Assembly (NCBI RefSeq): GCF_019649055.1
Contig: NW_026570223.1
Location: forward strand, 2,356,001 to 2,420,000
DNA: 64,000 nt
DNA from: Paramacrobiotus metropolitanus
Taxonomy: Eukaryota; Tardigrada; Eutardigrada; Parachela; Macrobiotidae
Reading direction: 5' to 3'
Made by a program: the position numbers and the translations under genes. This document shows, piece after piece, positions 23,538-36,200 of this stretch. The number at the start of each line of letters is the position of its first letter. Position 1 is the stretch's first letter. The notes under the pieces are model-generated. The model was not told the origin of the DNA and ran no database searches. It worked only from the letters and a program-made list of their open reading frames with translations.

Positions 23538-24303
23538 GATCTGGATCTTGGTATTTGTTATTATGCAATTAGGACCGTTATATTCGGATCTAGGTATTTA
23601 TTTATTTGGGCGATTTATTTACGGGAACAGCGCGGCTGTAGGCTGAAAGCTTGTGGGTATCGTTATGGATTTTGGTGCGAACCATCATCATTTCCTCCTT
23701 ATCCATCATTTTCTCCTTATTCCTTGATAATGGATACCTCGACATGAAAGAAAGGACTTCCCTTCGTTTTCTGTCTGAGATTCTCTTTTTTCAGTGGCCG
23801 TATTTCCCTGCACTTTGGCTTGGTAATCATTGCGTATCATATCAGGTTTATTAGTTGGTTTTGAGTATCTGGTGTGTTTTTTCTGAGTACTTTAGTTCTG
23901 AAATTGTTCATCTTTAGTATCGTTTCAAACTGTGTGAGGTATGTTGTTGTTATGGCTTCGCTGGTGCGTGAGGTTGTAAATATCCAAACGTTTAGTTGCG
24001 AAGTTATTCTGAATTCTGAAGAACAGTTGTTACTTGTTGCGCTGGTTGGTGCTGCTTTGTCGGAAATTGTGGAATGCGGTCATAGTCGTGCATGTGCGAT
24101 TAAGGCTTGTAATTAGCAGAGCGGATGTCAGCATTGAGGCTTTAATTTCGTGCCGAATCTTGATTGCAGTAACCATGGTGGCAAAATTACGATGCGTAAT
24201 TTAATGGGTTACGTCAAGTGGATGGCATTAACTTAGCAATCAGAGAAGAGATCAGGAAAAATGAAATTATCGGTTTCTTGGGCGGTCGGTGCAGTGCGAC
24301 TGG
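23538..24303. other. Convergent 3' intergenic spacer
   Basis: Lies between the NCOA5-like stop (+) and the chitinase-like stop (-). AT-rich, with CATCATTTCCTCCTTATC-like short direct repeats near 23690. No gene is supported. Confidence 0.65.
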
Positions 24304-26495
24304 TTATACTTTCAGTTCGGATTTGATAGCATATAACAGAGGATACTTCACTCCACAGTTGCCGAAAAAATCGTCAAAAGTGATATCCCATACGAAAATG
24401 CCGCCGTAGCCTTTTCCGGTAACCCATCGCACCTAATGCACGAAGCGAAAGTGACCTTTTTCTCCATAAATCCGAAGGCTGCATGGTGTACTTACTTTTG
24501 TGCGAAGACTGTTCTCGTCTTCGTAACTGATCCACCATTTGCCGTTGGCGGAATGGGCGTAGGGTGTCTGGATATCGGGCGGGGTTATGGCCAAGAGCTC
24601 TCCTGAACGGATTTTTTCGCAGATTTCGTAGTAGGCCAGATAACCGGGGCTGCGCGTGTAAAAGCCCAACGGTCCATGACCGGCAGCCGGCGCTCCCAGT
24701 CCAAATGAACCGGGCGAGGTGAGGTTCCATGTGTCGCCGTACGTGGCCAGGCCCACGACGATTTTGCTCTTTGGAGCACCGGCTTTCTCCCATCCCTCCA
24801 CCACATCTTTCTGCAGAAGTGCACATTGTTATATAGTCTAATTTAGAATATATAGAATTAATTTTATATATAGAATTAATTTTATCTTATGGTTATGTAG
24901 TCTAACTGTGTGTTATCGCAATTACAGTACCTAGATGCGAAAACAGTATTTTTTACGTGTTGTATGTATGCACTATTAGCACCATCTAAGCAAACCTTGC
25001 CAAAAATTGAAGTACTATTAATTTTGCAAGTTTTTACTAACAACGTTTGTGGAGGATGTATTGGATAAAGGCGGAAACAGTTGGCTGTGATGTCCGGTTT
25101 CTGTGGGTTCCATTAATGGGTTATGCAGATCATACGCCATAATGTTGATCAGATCCAGATTTCTGTGAAAGTCAATTTTTATGCACTATATTGATTTAAA
25201 AGTTTGCGGAAATACCTACTTACTTAATCATTTCTGCTACGTTGTATCCTTCTATGCTGGTGTTTGTAACAGCCGCTGTGAAAATCAGTCGCGGCTTCCC
25301 GCTGTTCTGTGCTTCGATGTTTAACTGTTCGCGGATCTCCTGCAGTGCAAAATCGTTTCAGAAATTGCAGAATTAAAATCATCCTAAAAACAGTCTTGTT
25401 GAAATACCTAGTTTTTTCCTTCACAAGACTCGGAAGTCGGAATACAACAAATCACAACGTTAAAATGATGAATCTGCATTACACGGTTTGAACTACTGGT
25501 CGTTTTAGTTTTATTAAGAATAAATGCAGTACTTACCGAAAATAACAGCGTAGCGTATTGGAGATCCTTTTTGGCTGGATATTCCCAGCTTATATCCAGT
25601 CCGTCATAACCGATCTGTCGTACGACAGAAATCATGGATGATATGAAAAATTTACGTAATTCCGAGGAAGCCGCAATGGCATTAAAAGAATTGACAGTGC
25701 CCCAGCCGCCAACGCTCAAAACGAGTTTGATATTGGGATAGCTTCGCCTAACATAACGGATCTCCATAGCGCTATCCATCACCGATAGAGATGCATTGAA
25801 ATACGGCGACGCGCCGGCTTTGGTCAGGAAACCGAAAGTTGGTTTGGGAGTAGTTTGGACTAAACACCACACATAATAGCATAATTATATTATAGCACTG
25901 TACATGCGAAAAAGCAGAACTGCTTAAAATGACAGTCAAAGAACAAAAATACCTTTAAAACAGCCAAATAACCAAAACAATTTAGAAACAAGATAACCAG
26001 AACAATATAGAAACAATAATACAAATTAACAAATGGTATCATTAATGACAATACCGCTAGGAATGGCATTTGCACTTCCGACTGTGTCCAAATGAATATC
26101 ACCGAATGCGTAATAGATAATTGTGCATAACGATGCATCAATATGTCGAGGAAGAAATCGGGCTTTCCCAACACGATACGTTGACCATGCCGCATAATAA
26201 CAGCCGCGATGTGGTAGCGTGAATGTAGGTTCTATGTAAAAAGGTCAATATTTAAGTTCCTCTTTTACGTATGTCTTATATATTATGCCTCACCGGCTCT
26301 TATCTGGCTAGCTAGTTTTAAATTTTAGCTAGAAAAAATGCTTAAAATTTCTATCATAATTCCGTCCTTTTTACCTGTGACGCTTTGCACTCCTGATAAG
26401 CACAGGAACATTAAAAACAAGCAAATGGCATTAACCACCACAGCAGGTGCGAAATGTTTGGGGAAATGAGTTTGGTCACTTTTGTGTAGCATCAT
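24304..26495 (-). CDS. Secreted GH18 chitinase-like protein
   Basis: Seven exons chain in phase: 26375-26495, 26055-26231, 25537-25859, 25224-25339, 25042-25162, 24496-24810, 24304-24432; 433 residues. The start at 26495 gives a signal peptide (hydrophobic VVVNAICLFLMFLCLSG). The GH18 barrel is complete: GCYYAAWSTYR and SLCTIIYYAFGDIHL (beta 1-2), IKLVLSVGGWGT (beta 3), the catalytic-strand motif YDGLDISWEYP (beta 4), GKPRLIFTAAV, LDLINIMAYDLH (beta 6), KIVVGLATYGDTW (beta 7) and GYGGIFVWDI (beta 8). The GH18 consensus DxxDxDxE appears here as D-G-L-D-I-S-W-E: the proton-donor Glu is kept but the third Asp is Ser. The family hydrolyses chitin through substrate-assisted catalysis in which that Asp helps, so activity may be reduced or changed. 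No chitin-binding domain is visible. An upstream in-frame ATG at 26621 would extend the leader. Confidence 0.92.
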
Positions 26496-27211
26496 GGAAA
26501 GTGGGAAGTGGAGTTTTTGAATAATTTCAGAAACTGCGCTATACAAAAACGCAAAATGAGTGGCCAAAACAGTGCTCGTAATCGAAATGATGGTACGGCA
26601 CGTTTTGCCGGTATGTCTCATGCTCCGGTAATTAAGGCGGTCATTAGCAAAATGTTATACAACTAGGAATCGGTTACATCTTGGCTCTGAAAGGTGCTTC
26701 AAGCATTTTGGCGCCAAATATAGGTTTCTTGGCTTATTCATAACCGGCGCATTTTACACGGATTACCAGCGTAAAAAACTGGAATTTTTTCCCCGGAAAT
26801 TTCTACGGTATCTGCATTGGCAATATTCGGTATGTGTTAATCACATTTAATTCGTGTATGGCGGACTACTACTGCAGACGGTCTGTTAATAACAACGTAT
26901 TATTTTTATTTACATAACGGCACAATTTAAATCGGTTAACGATGGAGACAACTGGCAAACGATCAAAACTTACCAACGTTTACATAAATGTAAAACTGAT
27001 ACTATAATTAAATAACCGCAAACAAATGATCCGTCAATAAACGGCAAGCGGTAAAGGGGAAAAAGGGTCAAACGACCCAAAAATTAATACATAATATACA
27101 TTAGGGTTTAAAAGGCTAAAAACAAACAAGACCGGTATGGAAAAGTGAGAATAACATACAAACAGAGGTAACAAACGATTGAAAACCAGTGACAACACGC
27201 TGCTGACTACG
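26496..27211. other. Spacer between KAT6 3' end and chitinase start
   Basis: Both neighbours lie on the minus strand. The segment should hold the KAT6 3' UTR and the chitinase promoter. No gene is supported. Confidence 0.65.
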
Positions 27212-30200
27212 TCACTGCCGCATAGGGGCGTGGGGATGCTGGGCACCAGGAGCATAATAGGCATAACCCGGATACATGGACTGGGCTTGGTTGGGACCCA
27301 CCGGTCGGTATTGGCCGGGCGGCATCTGCACTTGACCGGGCATGGGCACGCCTTGTCCATGGAAGAACGACTGCGGATACGCTGCAACGGCCAGAAGCAA
27401 TCGGGCTTAGTTTACAACTGACAGAAACGCTTGCAGTTTATAGTTATTTGTAATTAACTGCAGAATCCAAGTCTAGTCGAGAAAAATTTGCATTCAAAAA
27501 ATTTAAGGTAGCAATGTCCTGTTAAACCAGAAACAAAATTAGATAAACAAATGAAGAACTAAAAACGAATAAAATCATAATACCTGCACCACTACTAAAC
27601 AGCACAATAAATACACAAGGAATTAAATATCATCAAGGTTCAAAAAGAATATTATTTACCCACATTCAACAGATTTATGGCAAACGAATCTTGTCAGATT
27701 ACCAGTAAAAGCAATACATGTATTATACAACAATGATGAAATAAACTTAAACACTGCTGATACCACACTAAACTTAAAACAGCGCGATGCATAAACATCA
27801 TCAAATTACCAATGTATCATAAGACTATACTCATATTCCGGATTTTGCGTGATAGTAATACCGCGAATACAATAAAATTTTCTGACCACAAAGCGAAACT
27901 TTTATTACTGCATCTCGTAAGTAACTCAACTTACATGCCGTCATAACTGGCTGCTGGCCCGGATAGGTCTGCATGGTCTTCTGCAGATACGAATGATACT
28001 GCATGGCAGGGGCGCCGGGCATCTGCATGGGCCCAGCCGGTGCCGGCATCTGGTGTTGGGGATGCTGTGACTGGCGCGACGCCTGACTGCTCTGACCACG
28101 CTGATTGGATCCCGCCGCCATGGCAGCCGCCCCGACATTGTACGAGTGGATGCCCATGTGGGGATGCTGGGCGGCGGACAAGCCATGGGTCAGCTGGGCC
28201 AGCTTGGCGATGCTGGGCGTATCGGCCGGCGGCTGCATGCCCATACTGTAACCGGAATACTGGTCTTGCATGCCGGGAAACGGCATCATCATGCCGGACG
28301 CCGGATGCCCGTATACTGACGACGAGGGGTGGAACATGATGGGCGACTGAGGCACTTGCTGATGGTTGACCTGCAAATGATCGAATTCAAAGATATAAAA
28401 AAACTGAATCAAAAAAATATAAAAAAAATTAAACTGAAAAGTATGATAAAAAATTATCAAATTTTATTCGCTTAAATATGTAAAGGCGAAATTCGCTCAG
28501 CACCTTAACTCAAAATAAATATTTTTAATATATAAAATATAAAATAATTTCATTATATACAAATAGTAGAATACTCGTGCAAGATAAAAACATTCACTAT
28601 TATTTCAGTATCGACAAGTGCGCGATCATTTTATCAACATTTAATAATAAACGTAATTTTTGTTCAACGTACCTGAGGATAATTCGTTGAAGGAGCGGGT
28701 TGTTCATTGGCTCGTTGCTTTGTTTTCCGCGACGGCTGATGGTGCGTGGTTTGCTGGCGTTGTTGTTGTTGTTGCTGCTGCTGCTGTTGTGAATGCATAT
28801 GGTGCTGCATCGGCGGCTGTTGTTGCTGCTGCTGCTGCATGACCTTCTGATTATACACAGGGAACGATTCCTGCGCCTGTGCGCAATCCGGATACGCCTG
28901 TTGCTGCACCCGCCCATGTCCACTCCCGTGTACAGCGCGTGTTTGCTGCTCAAATCCCACAACCGACGCGACCGGTGTGCCGTACGGGTCCTGGTACGGC
29001 ATCGGTGTCTGCAGCATGCGCGGCGGTGCATGCGGACTGCTGACGTTCTCCGTGAAGGCCACGGTGGGCCGCGGCGATGGATTCATGTACACGGACGCCG
29101 CGGCGGCGGCCACCGGGGTGGTGGGGGTGTGGGGCGGCCGCAGGATATCATGATAGGGGGTGGGCGGCTGCTGGGAGCGCGGGGATTCCTGGTAGGTGGA
29201 GACGTAGGAGGCCGGTGGCTGGGCGGCCACCGGGGAGGCCTGCTGGTGCTGATGCTGGAAGCCCTGTGGGGAAGTGGCCGACAAGCCCGGCGTGTGCTGG
29301 GGAGTGGCGTACTGGTCGTATGGGGGCTCATATTGCGGTTGACTCATGATCATTTCTGCAAAACAGTTTTTTTACGGTGACTATGCAGTATCAGTTTGCG
29401 AATAACTGTGACGCTGCGTTTACAAGACTTAAATAATTTTTCCTAAATTGTTTAATATCTGCATTTATTTTAAACTTCTTCACGAGATTTATTTTTCGTA
29501 AATTATTTTAAACCTGCATTTATCAACCTACCTTTTTGAATTTACTAATCGGATATTTTAATTAACAATGAAATTTTGTTATTACACATTTCAATAGATT
29601 TAAGGCGTATGAAGAACACTGTATTGAGTCTAACGGCAGAGTTTTGGATTCGTTTATACGAGCGTACCGGTATCTTGCATCTGGTCGTGCATACTCAGCA
29701 CACTGGCCGGCTTGTTAACAGACGGTATGGATCCGACCATTGGACTGGCTTGTTGATGACGGTACGGTGTATGCGGCTGCTGCAAATGCATAGAGGGACT
29801 GAGTGGCATACTCTGTCCCATGGCCACGGTTTGTGACGCTTGTGGCATGTCTCCCGTCGGCATATGCCCCATCACCTGGCTGTTTAAGGCCTCCGACTGG
29901 ATCTCCGCCACCCGGGAATATTCTGGATGGAGATGGCTTGGCGTCTCCGGGACAGTCTCCACCGGCACCGACAGGACAGGCGCCGGCATCGGAGTCAGCT
30001 CCACGGGTTCCGTCTGGATGCAGATCTCGGCGACACGGTGCTGGGGCGCCGCCGACGCTGCCGAAGCCGACAGCGGATGATGCCGGGTTGGTGGTTCAAT
30101 CGCCAACGGGGGGCTATCGGTGGAGATGCCCTGGTCCATGGTGTCGACCGGCTCCGGGGGATGGGGGGCCCGGGGCGGTTGATCGAGATGCGATAGTGAA

Positions 30201-33200
30201 CGGGATGATGATACCTCCGAAGCGGAGGATGACGATTCGTGACCTGCAACGGGACAGTGGTGGATAATGTCATGCGTACGGGAATAATGCTGGGACTGAC
30301 CGGTATCTTTATGGACAAACTGCTTGGAGCCCCTCGAGAATGTACGAGTAGGTTCACTAGCCAGAGATTCATCAGCAGATGACTCGCTCGACATGCTGGA
30401 ACGACGAAAGTGAGCGCCGGTATAACAGCTGGATATATCCGACTCCTGACAAAACACCAATATTTCAAAAGCACTCACACCGGTCTAATGCGGATCATAA
30501 ACGAAACTGCATACAAATCAACTACTAATAATGTAAATTAGAGTGATCAATTATTATTTACAAATTATTATCGCAAAACAGGAAGTTGAATAGTAACTAA
30601 CACTGACCTCTCCTGAATCATCGTGATCAGCCGGACGCCCGTGGTGTTGTTTGCGCCGCTTATCACTGCCAGCCCTCAACTCCTCCCTCCTCCCTTTATA
30701 GTTTTTTGGCTGGCTAGATGTTGCAGTGGATGATGTTGGCTAAATTAGAGAGCAAATCTCAATAAACACATGAACAGCGGAGCTACGCTACCTATAAAAC
30801 TTTACCTCTCCACTTACTCTAGATCTGAATTTTCCGCGCCGTTTCCTCCGCCGTCCCCCAAAGACATCCCGCGTACGACCTCGCCGGCGTGGATAAGTGG
30901 AAGCCGCGCTAGATTTACGCCGTGTGGGACTGAGTGCACTCGGCGGAGGACTGGGTGTGGGTCGGGGTGAGCGTTCCCGGCTGGAGCTTTTGTGGGAACT
31001 CTGCTGCCGTCCGGCACGGGGAGTACGACTGCGCTGCGCCGGTTTTGGGGGTGTTTTACTCTTGCTTTTTTGTTTTGAATGTGGAGGTGGCGATGTATGT
31101 TTCGCCTGCAGCAATTGTTTGCCATTTATAAGAGTCCTTTAAATTCTCGTATTCATCTTAAATCTCTGGCTGCCTCTACCAGACTGCGTTATAATGCTCC
31201 ACGTTATTTTGTTCTAACTGCAAGAACATCGTCGCTATTTGAATCCAGTCATCAGTTGCGCAGGCGCAATTACAGCCACAGATTAAAAATATATACTCAA
31301 TTCTAAAGACACAATGTACTTATACGGCACCCGCGGCCGGTAGTATCTGTATTTCCTCTATTTCTCTCTTGTTTATTTTTATTCCATCTACTGGTAAAAA
31401 ATGTCTCTGGAGACAACGTACGAGTATGTTGATAAAATTGCTGTGAACCGAAATTATGCACAGATAGCTAATAAATAAGCTCAAATAAACTGATCAAAAG
31501 TACAGTACGAGTGTACCATCCATCCGATTCTTTATCGTTGTTGTATTGTTTCGAAATTCAACTAACTCTCTAGTCCCTCAATAACTGACATCAGATTGAC
31601 TCAATTTGGTGTAAAACGATTTTTATTGTGTATATTTAACAGCGCTCGGCAGCTCATGCAGAAGATGACGACTCACAAATTTCAGCACAAACAACAAAAG
31701 AATATGCACTTTATTTCCCTATTTCCATCAGAGTTTTGAACGGAAAAATCATAAATATCACATGCTCTGAGAGGTAAAAAGATAAAAACCAAGCATCACA
31801 GAAAGCGAGAAACCCTCAACAATATGCTGATTAAAAAAGTCACAGATAAAATTTTTTTTTAAAAAAGCCCATACTCGATCCGTAACAAACAACAACGATA
31901 AAGAACCGAACAAATCAAAAAGTTATCATACTTTCAAAAACACCACATTATCGTCAAGACCAACCTGGTCAGTTTCCTCCGACTCCGACGACGCACTGGT
32001 ACGTTTATCCGCCTAAAAATCCATCCATAAATTACGAGAGTGTTTAAAATTCTTGCATTAATAAAAATTTAGTGTCAAAAAGGACAAAGTAATACGATTA
32101 TATTTTAGTGCCACACGCATAAATTCTGAGTTCTTCAAAATACGAGCAACCATACGATGGACAGCAAAATTGCTTTCCATATTTTAGCTACTCAGTAGCC
32201 GAAGGAGCATCAAACTATGCTTACGAGTACTTATAGATATGTAAAAATATACTGACCTTTTGATCATCGCCGGTATCCACTAGCTGGTCAGCGTGATGAC
32301 TGCCACTATGATCGCTTTCCGTGGTTGTCACGCCAGGCACGTCCCCTTTCCAGGGATCCCAACGCAACTTATCGGCATGCAGTGGAATACGCTTTTTGCC
32401 ACCTGTTTTCTTCTCCTGATACGAATCCAGGACGTCTTGTACTAAATTAAACTCCCATGCTAGCGTATCTTCGTTCTTTGTGATAAAATTCAAGCCTTGC
32501 AGCGTATCGGCTACATCCTGCGGCCACATGCCCGTTGCGTCGCAAATGGCTAAAACAAGAGTAAAAGATGATTATGGAGAGCACTTCCAAGGCAAAACCA
32601 TCACCACTATGGAAAAAAATGGAATGCATTGACTATACAGTTAAAATATTTTCATCAGGCGACAGACAGTCTACAGGACAACAAAATAGCAGCCGCGATA
32701 ATTTTACAGAAAAAAAATATACAATAGTACTAAAATTATTCCTGAAAGAAGGAATTGTATAGCACTGTAAAACTGAATCCCTATTCGCGGACCGCAGTCA
32801 TTACCTTTGCCTATTATTAGTACGTTGTACGTGCGACGAATTAAATATCTCTAACAATGTGGGAGTTGATTTTTAAAAAATCTTAAGTAAACAAAATTAT
32901 GAACCAGTTAAATGCAACAAATTTGTCGGAATGCATCTATTTGTCCGCTGAGGGATCCAACAACAAAAAAAAACAGCGGAACCGACCTTTAATAGAGGTT
33001 GTCGCTGACGATTTATTGCGCTGTTCCAGAAAGAAATCCAACACAGCACTCCGCCAATAAGCATTATAACTCCACTGTCCCATTTCTGACAAAGGCTTTT
33101 CAGGTGTACCGTGCTGCGCTTCCACCCGCGACAATAAATAACCTAAGTAAAATAAATGAAATCTTTGAGGGAGCCAGAATTCGAGTTACTAAACGGATGT

Positions 33201-36200
33201 ATACTTACTGAAATCAATTAGAAAACGTCCATAACCATCGCCTTGAAAGGGTGGAAGCACCATAATACAGCTGACGTTGTAACGTTGGGGACTGTTTTTT
33301 TCCTGCAGTAAATGTTATTTTTAGATAAAGACGATAAAGACAAACAACCAGGTGCAAATACTGCAATTACCACAACTCGTATTCAATATACCGCAAAGTT
33401 ATACAGACAGCAAATTAGCAGTACTGTTCGAAAGCAGTACCAATTGTACAGATCACGGCACAAGAAAAGTACGAGACTCTTTGTACAAATTATGGAGTAC
33501 CTTGGAAAAATAGCCAATAAGATGGTCTCCCAATTTATCTCGACGACACAAGACATAAAACAGGAACGGTTCGACATCATAGTACAATGTCTTATGGTCC
33601 AAGTACAATTTCGCCAACAGGCAAATATTCTGACAGTATTCTTTCCAATCATTGCCATCTGTTTCGTAGATAACCAATTCCTGGGCCGTTTCCGTGCTGC
33701 TGACATCCACCGTATCATGATAAATCTCCGCACCCGGCGGTCGATGCCAGGGACATTTCTCCTACAATTTGTACGTCTAAACACTGCGTTCCATAATGCA
33801 CGAAATGTCATCTTCTTACATAGTGGCTTTTCAGCACTCCCAAGGTTTTCATGTATTGCAAACAAAATTCGCACATGTACAGACATTTACATCTGAAATG
33901 GACAATTCAAAGTCAGAAATAATGTATTCCTACGGTTTCTCCGAATGCACTCAATGAAAACGTTTCACTTTATTACCGGATATATTCTTCCGGAAACGGA
34001 GAAGTATACCATGTCTTGATTTTCTTATCACCCAGCTGAATTCGCGGTGGCAACGGTCCATCGTAGCCCTCAGCAACCGTAGGAATCTTCTACGAAATAA
34101 TTCAAACATGGGAGATAAATAAATGCACTTTAAATACGTACTTCCCTATAATGGAGTGCAAGTCAAAACAATTTGGTCTCCAAATAAGTCGCCATTAATA
34201 TTACTTTTAAAGCCCGATCCCGAGCTTTTCGAAAGAGTTCTTCCAAATTGGTGGGAATCACGTCTGGCACTTTAAACTTGGATGTAGTAGATCCAGTCGG
34301 CGAAATGACATCTGCAAAGAAACTCGTTTGAACAATGCACGAAGTACTACAGAAGGCAATCATACGGCAGCATACTGCATAAATGTATGAACGCGCAATA
34401 CCTTCAGAACGCTGCTTCGAACGTGGCTTGCTTGGCGGACCTTTACTACTATCCGAGTGGCTTCTTTCCGATGCACCCTTACTATCAACCGCTTCCCGTC
34501 GACGTCGATACACCGGCCCCACGTAACTAGGCGGCGGACGGCGCTTCCGATCACCCGTTACCGTGAAGAATTTCGTTAACCCATCCTGAAGACTCTTCAG
34601 TTGTGTGCTACCGCATTTTTTGCCCCGCTTCTTCTCCGGTTTCATCTGAGCGGCAGATGAAGATGAGGCACGACGCGGCTTTTCCACCGGCTCTTCACTC
34701 TCCCAATCTGACGATTCTTCCACTTTCACAATTTTTTTCTCTTTTGGTCGGCTCGTAGTGGCGGTTTTCTTACTGAGTGCCGGTGGTCTGCGTGCATCGT
34801 CTTCGGTTGTTTCGCTGTCCGTTGTCTTTTTCGAACTGCGGGATCGTGCCTTGGGTGTGGTCGTACCCGCAGTACTGCTTAGAAGGGTATTGATGGCCAC
34901 GCGTGATTTCCGCTTGAGACTCGGAGTGAAATATTTCGTCAAACCGTCGCGTAGTTCTTTGGGAATGGACTCTTCGAAACCGGGATCCAGAATACCGTCG
35001 GGAACTTCTTCATCACTGGATTTAATGGCCCGGCTTGATGATCGGCTTCCGCTTTTCTTGCGCGGCTCCTCTAGTGGTTTTCTGGAATTCAGAAGTACAG
35101 CCGATTCAGCATAGATACTTTTAAAAGTACCGCTAACGCTTCCCCAAATGCGCATCGAACGCTCTTCAGTTATGTAATGTAACATTATATGTATCGATTT
35201 TATATTAACACCGATCCAATTTCAGTAATTAGCGCAATGGCTATGCGTGCGTGTGTTCCGAGTCAACTTCCGACTCATACAGTTGTTATACAGACTACAG
35301 TCAGAGCTTTTATCACTGCAGGAAAAGCTTAAACCAGTGACTACCTAACACTTGTCAACACCGTTGACAACGACTTGAACAGCAACACGACAGCAGATTT
35401 GAGATTCTGAGATTCCGTACTAATGCAGTGTACCACATATCAGCGAAGACACTCAAAGCAGGTCACTAATTATTTGAATTCATTGCGCTCATGGCTTTGT
35501 GACTTTTTAACTTTTAAGCTAAAAAAACGTAAACGCAAGTGTAGAAAACGCAAAACCAAGAAATCACCTCACTTAAACGAATAGAAGTACTTAAATTTGA
35601 TCGGCTGTATACCAGTATTAAACTTACTTCTTAAATGGTCGTCCGCGTTTTTTCTTTGGTGGATCATCCACCTTCTTCGCTTCCTCTTCCGTTTTCTGCA
35701 CCCCCATTCCACTCGATGTTGAGGGCATAGGCTCGTCGCGGTCCATACTCAGGTTAAGCGGCTTCTGCCGAATGAGCTCGTTCAACTTCGTCGCCTTCTG
35801 GAAGCTCTTCTTTGTTCTGCTGTTTGAATTAATGGTCGATGGCGGGCCCATTGTTTTCTCTATCTTTTCCATTTCTCTGAATTCACGCTGCAAACTCAGG
35901 TCTTTGGCTTTTTCATCGGAAATACTCCGCTTCCTTATAGGACTTCTCAGTAGAACATCCGGAGAGCGAACTGCTGAACGTCGATCTTCCAGCAAAGCCA
36001 CAAGTTTAGGCGTTCTTTCATCCGATCCAAACCGTAACTTTGGCGATGGTGATATCGACGTCTGTTTATCCTTTTCGCTCTTCTCAGTGGAACTTTTCTT
36101 ACTCCATTTGTCATCGGAAACATTCTTCTTCGGGGTTGCACTGCGTGCGTCGACTGGTTCATCCTTGATCGGGGTTTTCATTTCCTGAACAGCTGAACCA

